The notes under the pieces are model-generated. The model did no database searches, had not been told where the DNA came from, and saw nothing but the letters and a program-made list of their open reading frames with translations. From Patescibacteria group bacterium (GTDB lineage Bacteria; Patescibacteriota; Gracilibacteria; BD1-5; UBA2023), in assembly GCA_030836665.1 (NCBI GenBank), contig JAUPLX010000021.1:1-6108 (forward strand): a stretch of 6,108 bases of DNA, written 5' to 3'. A program made the position numbers and the translations under genes. This document shows positions 1 through 5,156 of the stretch, one piece after another. Position 1 is the stretch's first letter. Each line of letters begins with the position of its first letter.

Positions 1-109
1 CGCTTCCGCCGGTCTGTGGATTGTTTGCCAGTGCTGACAGTCACCGATTCCGTCCGAGGACGTTTGCAAGCGACAAGTTTTTCCGGCGGACCCGTTTTCA
101 GACAAACGA

Positions 110-166
110 AAAATCCGTACATACGAGGCATATGAACCGATCAAATGATGCCTATGTACGGATTTT
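110..166. terminator. Long imperfect hairpin, possible two-way terminator
   Basis: Positions 110-123 pair perfectly with 153-166 (14 bp). After a 3-nt bulge (124-126), positions 127-131 pair with 148-152, leaving a 16-nt loop. The arms begin with an A run and end with a T run, so a transcript on either strand would end the stem in U residues. The run is better on the minus strand, with five T after the stem. This suits a Rho-independent terminator, but the stem is long and AT-rich at its base, and no gene end is visible beside it. It could also be a repeat or part of an RNA. Confidence 0.4.
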
Positions 167-178
167 CTTGTGTGTCCA

Positions 179-248
179 AATCCCGCCGAAGGGATTCGGT
201 ACGATACCGCTGCTCTTGCCTCTGTTTAACCAGGATGAGGTGCTGGTT
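179..248. other. Cluster of three small hairpins
   Basis: Three short perfect stems follow one another. The first pairs AATCCC (179-184) with GGGATT (191-196); an alternative pairs 186-190 with 195-199 around a GGGA loop. The second pairs CGGTA (197-201) with TACCG (205-209) around three bases. The third pairs AACCAG (228-233) with CTGGTT (243-248). The density suggests a structured transcript, but I do not find the signature bases of tRNA, tmRNA, RNase P RNA or SRP RNA. Confidence 0.2.
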
Positions 249-406
249 CCTCGGATGGGGTCCTTACGGCCCTCTTCCAGAAGATGAATGTATTTTTACA
301 ATGTTCCCTTGCGGGCCGATTTGTATTTTTGTTGGATTGCGGCACTTCGGCGTACCTGTCTATAGCAGCGGACAAATGTATTAAAACACTAAAAACATTA
401 CTTGTC

Positions 407-436
407 AAAAAAAGGCCGCACTTTATTTACGGCCTT
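407..436 (-). terminator. Rho-independent terminator of the fecR-cyclase operon
   Basis: Read on the minus strand, the stem AAGGCCG (436-430) pairs with CGGCCTT (418-412) around an 11-nt loop, and the last bases run into seven T residues (413-407). It begins 33 bp after the cyclase stop codon, where the operon transcript would be expected to end. Confidence 0.85.
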
Positions 437-468
437 CTGAAGAAAAGTGCGTTCGTACCATCGCGATG

Positions 469-2613
469 CTATTTCTCGGTTGCGCGGTATACGCCGGTCC
501 AGCCCTCGGGAACGCCGTTTTCGATAAGTTTGTCGCAGCGGAACATGAACACCTCGGACGGCGGATCCCGGTGCATTTCCCAAAGGGAAGAAAATATCTT
601 GCGTCCGGCGGAAACGTCGCCTTCGACGTAGAGGGCGAGGGCCCGTTCGAATTCGCCGACCATTTGGAGTTTCTCGTCCGATACCGCCCCGATACGACCT
701 ACGAGCTCGTAGATGGAGGTGGGCTTTTCCTTTCCCTTTACCATGAGCGAGTCGAGTTTCCGGAATACGAAGTGGCCCTTCGCCGCCTCCATCGTCGATT
801 CCCCTACGCAAACGAGCGTTCCGTAAAGCTTGTTGATTCCTTCGAAGCGCGAAGCGGTGTTCACGGTGTCGCCGAGCGCGGTGAATTCGATCTTTTTCCC
901 TTCGCTTCCGATGTTTCCGACGATGGCCGGCCCTTTGTTAATACCCATGCGCACCTGGATCTCAAAGCCGAATTTCGCCTGGAATTCTTCGTTGAGTTCG
1001 GTGATTTTTTCCTGCTGCTCGAGCGCGGAGAGGCAAGCGAGATAAGCCTGGTTGTCCTGTTCGCGGAACGCTCACCAAATCGCCATGACGGCGTCGCCCT
1101 CGTATTTGTTGATGAAGCCCTTCTGGTGCATGATGACGTCCGAAACCTCTTTGAGATAGACCGAAAGGAATCGGACGAGTTCTTCCGGTTCCATGTTTTC
1201 GGAAATGCTCGTGAACCCCGCGATGTCCGAGAAAAAGAGCGTCACTTCCCGGCGGTCGCCGCCCAAGCGGACCTGATCGTAATTGCTGAGTACCGAGGCG
1301 ACGAGATCTTCAGCCAAATATTGGGAGAGGGCGTTCTTCAAAAGCCGCTTTCCTTTTTCTTCGAGCATGTACTTATACGCCGTCGAGGAGAGGGCAACCA
1401 TGATGACGATGATCGACAGTTCGATCGGGTAGTTGAACTGTTTGTGGAATATCCAAAAAACGAAGAGGTAGAACGCGGACGCGAGGACGAGCGCGAGAAT
1501 GGAGACGAATACTTGGTACGCCCGATTTCCTACGTGAAGGAGGAAGAGCGAGAAGAAGAACGTCAGAAGCCCGAGGAGCGCGAGCTCGATGCCCTTGGAG
1601 GCGTTCGTGATATACGAACGGTTCAATACCGTATTGATGGCGTTCGCGTGGATGAATACTCCGCTCTGAACCCCCGACGGCGTGAAAAATTCGTCGTGGA
1701 GGGCCGTGGCCGTCGCGCCGATGATGACGATTCGGTCCTTGACGTATTTCGGATCATACTGGCCGTTTCCGTTATACACGTCAAGAAACGAGAGCTTCGG
1801 GAAAGATATCCCCTCGTAGAGGTAATTGATGAGGAACCCGTTTCCGTCGGAACCTCCCGCGTACGGAACGAAACGGTAGTCGCCGTCGTGAAAGGCGTAG
1901 TAATCTTCGTAATCGAGACCCGCTTCGGTAACGGAAGTCTTCTTCCCGTATACGAGATCGAGATAGCGGCGGAGAATGGAGAACGAGAAACCTTCGTACA
2001 ACCGGTCTTCCACCGATTTGACCGGATGTACCGAATAGACGATGGAATTATCCGGATTGACGTTCGGATTGAAATACCCCACGGAGGCGGCCCCATCGGA
2101 AAATTCCTTTACGGGAAAAATGGGCGCGACCTTCGTAACGGAACCGTTCCTTCCGATTTCTTTTCCTCCCGCCGAAAATCCGAGAACGACGTTTCCCGCG
2201 CGTTCGATGGATTTTTTCAATATATCGTCCCCGGACGGCGCCTTTTCGGAAAACAGCACGTCCACGCCGATGACGAGCGCGCCGTCTTCTTTCAGACGAT
2301 CAATGGCTTTCGCGTAGTATTCCCGTTTGAAATCCTGCCAACGGCCGAGTCACCCGTTATCCGAAAGGGTGGAGTCGTCGATCATGACGACCGTAATCGC
2401 CGGGTGCACTTCGGTTTCGGCGTAATTTCGAAGGAGGACGTTCCGAATCCCGAGGTCGGCGCTTGCGAAGAATTGGTAGAAGGGATTGACCTTCGAGGCG
2501 AAACCCGAGGCGAGCCCCACGACGAGGAGGATGCCTACGGAAATGACGAACGACGCGAATACCTTGTTCAGTAGGAGGGAGTTGAGCCTGTTCGCGTATG
2601 TATGGAAGGTCAT
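469..2613 (-). CDS. CHASE2-domain class III adenylate cyclase with two in-frame TGA codons
   Basis: This is probably a membrane-bound adenylate cyclase making cAMP from ATP under control of an extracytoplasmic CHASE2 sensor. Read with TGA as glycine it has 714 residues. It has a membrane segment at about 17-38 and a CHASE2 domain at about 45-340 (IDDSTL near the start; IVIIGATA and HANAINTVL near the end). Three membrane segments follow at about 341-362, 366-389 and 396-413, then the catalytic domain from about 455. Metal-binding Asp463 (FSDIAGFT) and Asp507 (GDAVMAIW), substrate-selecting Lys503 and Thr578 (the class IIIb pair), and transition-state Asn585 and Arg589 (VNTASR) are all present. 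The C-terminus has the helical tail usual in this family, ending GWTGVYRATEK. TGA codons at residues 88 and 514 would split it into three fragments under the standard code, although the frame never shifts. The ATG lies 5 bp past the fecR-like stop, without a Shine-Dalgarno sequence. The stop is TAG. A pseudogene is the main alternative, but every catalytic residue is kept. Confidence 0.88.
1072..1074 (-). other. In-frame TGA at a conserved glycine (codon 514)
   Basis: This TGA directly follows GDAVMAIW and is followed by AF. Class III cyclases usually read GDxxMAxWGxP here, so the expected residue is glycine. The codon before it is TGG for tryptophan, so a second tryptophan is unlikely. Stopping here would remove Thr578, Asn585 and Arg589 and give a dead enzyme. 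Confidence 0.8.
2350..2352 (-). other. In-frame TGA in the CHASE2 domain (codon 88)
   Basis: The TGA lies between STLSDNG and LGRWQDF, in the first conserved CHASE2 block, which is typically DDxSLxxLGRWPW. Translation continues in the same frame on both sides with typical CHASE2 sequence (AIDRL, VIGVDVLFSE). Glycine fits the turn well, but the residue is less conserved here than at codon 514, so this site shows read-through more clearly than it shows which amino acid is inserted. Confidence 0.65.
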
Positions 2614-2618
2614 GCCGG

Positions 2619-3929
2619 CTATTTTACAAAGGAAGGGATCAGGTTCTTTGCGTCTTCCACGGCAGAATTAGCCTCTTCGATCGCCTCATCCGCGGTGGAA
2701 TTGGCTTCCTTAATCGCCTCATCCACGGAGGGAACGAGCCAACCCGGATCGGAGAGAGTGTCGAAACCCCGCTTTTTCAATGCGTCCATCGTGGCGTTGA
2801 ATTGGTCGATTCGGGCTTTCGGAAGGGCGAGTTCCAGGTTTTCTAGAACTTGCGCGTCCGCACCGGCGGAAACGTAATCGTGGAGTTTCTTCCGAGTAGA
2901 GAGAAACTCTTCGTCGCTTATCGATTTGGCCGCCCAGGAGTCGTACGTTTGGTGACGGGCGAAAAGAGTCGCGAGTTTCGCTTTTTCGGATTCTGGGGCG
3001 GCGGCGAGAATCGCGTCGCGGAGAGCTTCTTTCGAACGGATGTTTTCCGCCGTTTCCGGCAAGGCGGCCGTCGTCTCGTAGACCTTCAGGAGACCGGCAT
3101 ACGCGGATTGCCCGTCCTGCGCGGTTTTCGCCATATCCGGAGACACCCTGACCGAGAGGGTGTCGCCCGAGAAACTGAGAGACACCGGCAAACCCTTGAG
3201 CGACGCCATGCGGGACGTCACTTCCTCTCGGGCCCGTTTCGCGAACTCGGCGGAATATTTAGCGTCCTCGACCAAATTGAGATCCTTCCATGCCGAATCG
3301 AGGGCCGAATCGAGAAGGGCCGTCAAATCCCGAACGCTTACCGCGATGCCTTCCGGAACGGTGGAGAGAAGCTTTCCGGCAGGATCCGTCACTTCTACGG
3401 CATGCGACGCCGTGCGGAGATACCCCTTGTCGGCGTTGACTTCGAATGCCGTACCGCGGACGGCGGCGAGCTTGCGCCCGTCGTCGAAGCGCTCGCGGAA
3501 ATGGGAATCGTCGGAAAGGTACCGGTATACGTGCGACCAGGTCTTCCCTTCTTCCAGGGAAAAATCCACTTTCGTCGAAGCCGTCTTGCGGTCATTGACG
3601 AGTTCGTTCACGTCGATGGTCGTATTTTCGGAAAGGCGCGTCACGCTTCCGTCGGACCAAAATACGGTAGCGGAAGACTGCCGGAGCGTTTTGATCTGGT
3701 CACCTTGACGGACGGATTCGTTCTTATCGGCCAATAAAGTGACCGAACCTTCGGGACGTTTGATGACGGTTCTTCCGGCAGTACAGAGTACGTAGGGATT
3801 GAATTCGGCTTTTTCGTTTTTCGGCATTCCCGCGGAATCGAACGCGAGGAGCGCGAATATGACGACCGCGATGCCCACCATGAGGGAGACGGCAAGGTGT
3901 CTTGAGAAAAAGGCGAGAATGGATTGCAT
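2619..3929 (-). CDS. Membrane-anchored FecR-domain protein
   Basis: This 436-residue protein begins with a short basic stretch and one membrane segment (about 11-33), so most of it probably lies outside the cytoplasmic membrane. Residues about 54-195 match the FecR fold. Visible signatures are RQGDQIKT, then VFWSDGSVTRLSENT, then EEGKTW, and RKLAAVRGTAFEV. FecR domains are best known from signal transfer in iron uptake, but in stand-alone anchored proteins like this one the ligand is generally unknown. The remaining 240 residues are mostly helical, match nothing I recognise, and end in an 11-residue tandem repeat rich in Glu and Ala. It is the first gene of an operon with the CHASE2 cyclase, 5 bp downstream, which suggests that it senses or presents a signal to the CHASE2 domain. 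The ATG has a good promoter about 50 bp upstream but no Shine-Dalgarno sequence. It ends at TAG. Confidence 0.82.
   Translation of the reverse strand: MQSILAFFSRHLAVSLMVGIAVVIFALLAFDSAGMPKNEKAEFNPYVLCTAGRTVIKRPEGSVTLLADKNESVRQGDQIKTLRQSSATVFWSDGSVTRLSENTTIDVNELVNDRKTASTKVDFSLEEGKTWSHVYRYLSDDSHFRERFDDGRKLAAVRGTAFEVNADKGYLRTASHAVEVTDPAGKLLSTVPEGIAVSVRDLTALLDSALDSAWKDLNLVEDAKYSAEFAKRAREEVTSRMASLKGLPVSLSFSGDTLSVRVSPDMAKTAQDGQSAYAGLLKVYETTAALPETAENIRSKEALRDAILAAAPESEKAKLATLFARHQTYDSWAAKSISDEEFLSTRKKLHDYVSAGADAQVLENLELALPKARIDQFNATMDALKKRGFDTLSDPGWLVPSVDEAIKEANSTADEAIEEANSAVEDAKNLIPSFVK
2662..2727 (-). repeat. 33-bp tandem repeat in the FecR-like gene
   Basis: Two adjacent 33-bp units (2662-2694 and 2695-2727) are identical at 25 of 33 positions. 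They encode two near-identical 11-residue units, VDEAIKEANST and ADEAIEEANSA; a degenerate third unit (VEDAKNLIPS) follows. The 11-residue period, with Ala and Ile facing one side, suits a coiled-coil or amphipathic helix at the C-terminus. Confidence 0.75.
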
Positions 3930-3948
3930 GCTGGTGCAGAAAATTTCC

Positions 3949-3970
3949 GATATCCGGAATTGCGGATATC
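3949..3970. promoter_or_regulatory. Inverted repeat in the divergent intergenic region
   Basis: GATATCCG (3949-3956) and CGGATATC (3963-3970) are perfect inverted copies 6 bp apart. Relative to the fecR-like promoter the repeat lies just after the predicted transcription start. It could be an operator for a dimeric repressor or a hairpin in the 5' leader. It also lies upstream of the plus-strand FtsB-like gene. Confidence 0.45.
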
Positions 3971-3980
3971 CTTGGACCGA

Positions 3981-4009
3981 ATTCTACCGGAAACGGTAGC
4001 GAAAGTAAA
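3981..4009 (-). promoter_or_regulatory. Sigma-70-type promoter for the fecR-cyclase operon
   Basis: On the minus strand, TTTACT (4009-4004) and TAGAAT (3986-3981) are separated by exactly 17 bp. The predicted start near 3974 gives a leader of about 45 nt before the ATG at 3929. The spacer contains the perfect stem CTACCG-GAAA-CGGTAG (3984-3999), which overlaps the -10 box. Confidence 0.6.
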
Positions 4010-4020
4010 ACGGAACGCGG

Positions 4021-4428
4021 ATGAAGCCCAGATACCAATACGCCCTCGCCCTTCTCATACTCATCGCGGTCTACGAGATGTACCTCATCGTTTGGTACAA
4101 GTACCGCGATTTTCAGATTAACGCCTACATCGGGGTACTGAACGTGGAGAATTCGAAGATCGAATCGAATATCGACCGGAAAAAGCGGTATCTCGCGTAC
4201 GTTAAGACCAACGCCTACCTCGACCGTATGGCGAAATCCTCCCAGAACCGGAAAAATCCGGGGGAAGACGCCATCTTCCTCGTGGACGAAAACGTCGTGA
4301 AGAACTACGCGAAGATCGACGTCGAACGTTCCATCGTCGGAGAGAACCGGAAATCCTCGCCCACCCTCGGGATGTCCAATCGCGAAAAGTGGTTCTACTA
4401 CGTCCTGAAGATCGATTCGAGAGAGTAG
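4021..4428 (+). CDS. FtsB/DivIC-like septum formation initiator, small single-pass membrane protein
   Basis: This 135-residue protein has a short basic N-terminus and one membrane segment (about 8-26). A charged helical stretch with coiled-coil character follows at about 33-62, then a motif YVKTNAYLDRMAKSSQNRKNPGE at about 60-82. That motif resembles the region of FtsB/DivIC-type proteins typically written as a Tyr-Ile-Glu-x-x-Ala-Arg core followed by a KPGE. Such proteins act with FtsL and FtsQ/DivIB at the division site to regulate septal wall synthesis. The usual Ala-Arg-Glu-Lys-Leu-Gly core is only partly kept, so the assignment is tentative. It stands alone, facing away from the fecR-like gene and converging on ssb across a shared terminator. 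No strong Shine-Dalgarno sequence precedes the ATG, only a weak GGA 6 bp before it. It ends at TAG. Confidence 0.6.
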   Translation: MKPRYQYALALLILIAVYEMYLIVWYKYRDFQINAYIGVLNVENSKIESNIDRKKRYLAYVKTNAYLDRMAKSSQNRKNPGEDAIFLVDENVVKNYAKIDVERSIVGENRKSSPTLGMSNREKWFYYVLKIDSRE

Positions 4429-4436
4429 CGGAAACG

Positions 4437-4464
4437 AAAACCCCCCGGCATGCCGGGGGGTTTT
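4437..4464. terminator. Perfectly palindromic two-way terminator
   Basis: A 20-bp perfect GC-only-core palindrome (4441-4460, six C, then GGCATGCC, then six G) is flanked by A4 and T4, making 28 bp of perfect symmetry. It begins 8 bp after the FtsB-like stop and ends 20 bp before the ssb stop on the other strand, so it can end both convergent transcripts. Only four T follow each stem, but the stem is very stable. Confidence 0.9.
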
Positions 4465-4484
4465 GAAGTCGGACTCAAACCGAT

Positions 4485-4946
4485 CTAGAACGGAATGTCC
4501 TCGATGTGGATTTCGTCGTCCTTCTTCGCGGCCTTGGTGCGCTTCGGAGCGGCCGTGTCGGACGGCGCGTCTTCGGAAAACGGCTGGGCGAATTCTTCGC
4601 TCGAAGATCCCGATCCCTTGGAGGAAAGCATGATGAGGTTGTCGCCGACGATTTCGGTACGGTACCGTTTCGCGCCGGTCTGATCCTCCCACGAGCGGGT
4701 CTGGAGATATCCTTCGATGTAGACCTTTTGGCCCTTGGTTACGTATTTTTCAGCGACTTCGGCAAGACCGCGCCAGAGAACGACGTTGTGGAATTCGGTC
4801 TGTTCCTGCTTGGAGCCGGAAGCGTCTTTCCATACGCGGGTGGTGGCTACGCCGATAGTGGCGACTTTCTGTCCGTTAGGGGTTTCGCGAACCTCCGGAT
4901 TGGCGGTAAGGTTTCCGATGAGCTGGACCTTATTCAGGGAGTTCAT
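4485..4946 (-). CDS. ssb: Single-stranded DNA-binding protein SSB
   Basis: SSB coats single-stranded DNA during replication, repair and recombination and recruits partner enzymes through its acidic tail. The 153-residue length is usual for bacterial SSB. Residues 1 to about 108 form the OB fold, with the classic opening NKVQLIGNLTANPEVR, then FHNVVLWRGLAEVAEKY, GQKVYIEGYLQTRSW and EIVGDNLIML. A flexible Ser/Pro/Lys-rich linker follows, ending in the conserved tip EDIPF. Here it is a single-gene unit; the common rpsF-ssb-rpsR order is absent. The ATG is chosen because it begins the conserved fold exactly. There is no Shine-Dalgarno sequence before it, only an AT-rich stretch (TTTTTTTATACC about 11 bp upstream) that could be a -10 element giving a very short leader. 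It ends at TAG. Confidence 0.97.
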   Translation of the reverse strand: MNSLNKVQLIGNLTANPEVRETPNGQKVATIGVATTRVWKDASGSKQEQTEFHNVVLWRGLAEVAEKYVTKGQKVYIEGYLQTRSWEDQTGAKRYRTEIVGDNLIMLSSKGSGSSSEEFAQPFSEDAPSDTAAPKRTKAAKKDDEIHIEDIPF

Positions 4947-5083
4947 GCTGTACTGTGGTATAAAAAAATAGAGATTGCGCTACGAAAAAGAGGATACCCG
5001 TAAAGTCGCCCTCTGCAAGGATTGTTTACGGAAAAATCTAAGAAAAAAATAAGAAACGGGATAGACAAGGCCTATTTCCTCGG

Positions 5084-5108
5084 ATATTTGCGAACCCTCC
5101 GCAAATAT
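5084..5108. promoter_or_regulatory. Inverted repeat overlapping the phosphatase promoter
   Basis: ATATTTGCG (5084-5092) and CGCAAATAT (5100-5108) are perfect 9-bp inverted copies around a 7-bp centre. The left arm covers most of the -35 box and the right arm fills the spacer up to the extended -10. A protein bound here would block RNA polymerase, so a repressor operator is the simplest reading. No T run follows, which argues against a terminator. Confidence 0.55.
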
Positions 5109-5116
5109 GGTACTAT
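5088..5116 (+). promoter_or_regulatory. Extended -10 promoter for the phosphatase gene
   Basis: TTGCGA (5088-5093) and TACTAT (5111-5116) are 17 bp apart, and TGG immediately before the -10 box supplies the TGn extension. Transcription would start near 5123, about 34 nt before the proposed GTG start. Confidence 0.65.
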
Positions 5117-5156
5117 TTCGCGGAGAAGCAGTTTTGATAGCCCGTCAAAAACCATC

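Larger units (their letters stand above)
1..406. other. Gene-free, hairpin-rich left end
   Basis: I see no gene I can support here. The open frames are short, rich in Arg, Cys or Ser, match no family I recognise, and use codons such as ATT, TTT and TGT that the neighbouring genes largely avoid. Reading TGA as glycine opens plus-strand frame 1 from the edge to a TAA near 384, but the product still looks like nothing known. The stretch instead carries several inverted repeats: 5-12 with 83-90, 51-55 with 58-62, 110-131 with 148-166, 179-184 with 191-196, 197-201 with 205-209, and 228-233 with 243-248. It may be the end of an operon beyond the left edge, a structured RNA, or plain intergenic DNA. 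Confidence 0.5.

Noticed and set aside
1..131. Minus-strand frame with an ATG at 131 running off the left edge
   Set aside because: Only about 43 codons are visible, beginning inside the loop and stem of the long hairpin, with no motif; there is too little to call a gene.
218..248. Resemblance to SRP RNA (CTCTGTTTAACCAGG)
   Set aside because: The conserved GGAAGGAAGCAG loop sequence of SRP RNA is absent, so the match is probably chance.
1..384. Plus-strand frame 1, open to a TAA if TGA is read as glycine
   Set aside because: The composition (Cys, Arg, Ser, Phe) and codon choice are unlike the real genes here, it crosses a long hairpin, and no motif is seen.
226..408. 60-residue minus-strand frame downstream of the cyclase terminator
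   Set aside because: It begins just beyond the terminator, has no good start context and no recognisable sequence.
1072..1074. Selenocysteine or tryptophan at the in-frame TGA
   Set aside because: No cyclase family has selenocysteine here, the family residue is glycine, and tryptophan is already encoded by TGG in the preceding codon.
466..2574. 702-codon open frame on the plus strand opposite the cyclase
   Set aside because: It is in codon register with the cyclase and stays open because that gene avoids TTA, CTA and TCA codons. The product is a low-complexity run of Arg, Glu, Asp and Val with no recognisable domain, while the minus strand encodes conserved motifs.
469..2613. Cyclase as a pseudogene with two nonsense mutations
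   Set aside because: The frame is intact over 714 codons, all catalytic residues are present downstream of the stops, both stops are TGA and none is TAA or TAG, one lies on an expected glycine, and promoter and terminator are intact.
2850..3737. 295-codon open frame opposite the FecR-like gene
   Set aside because: Same register effect; Arg/Gly/Phe-rich product without domains, antisense to a clear FecR domain.
3724..4692. 322-codon minus-strand open frame across the FtsB-like gene and the terminator
   Set aside because: It runs through a strong palindromic terminator and overlaps three better-supported genes; the product is Arg/His-rich and unrecognisable.
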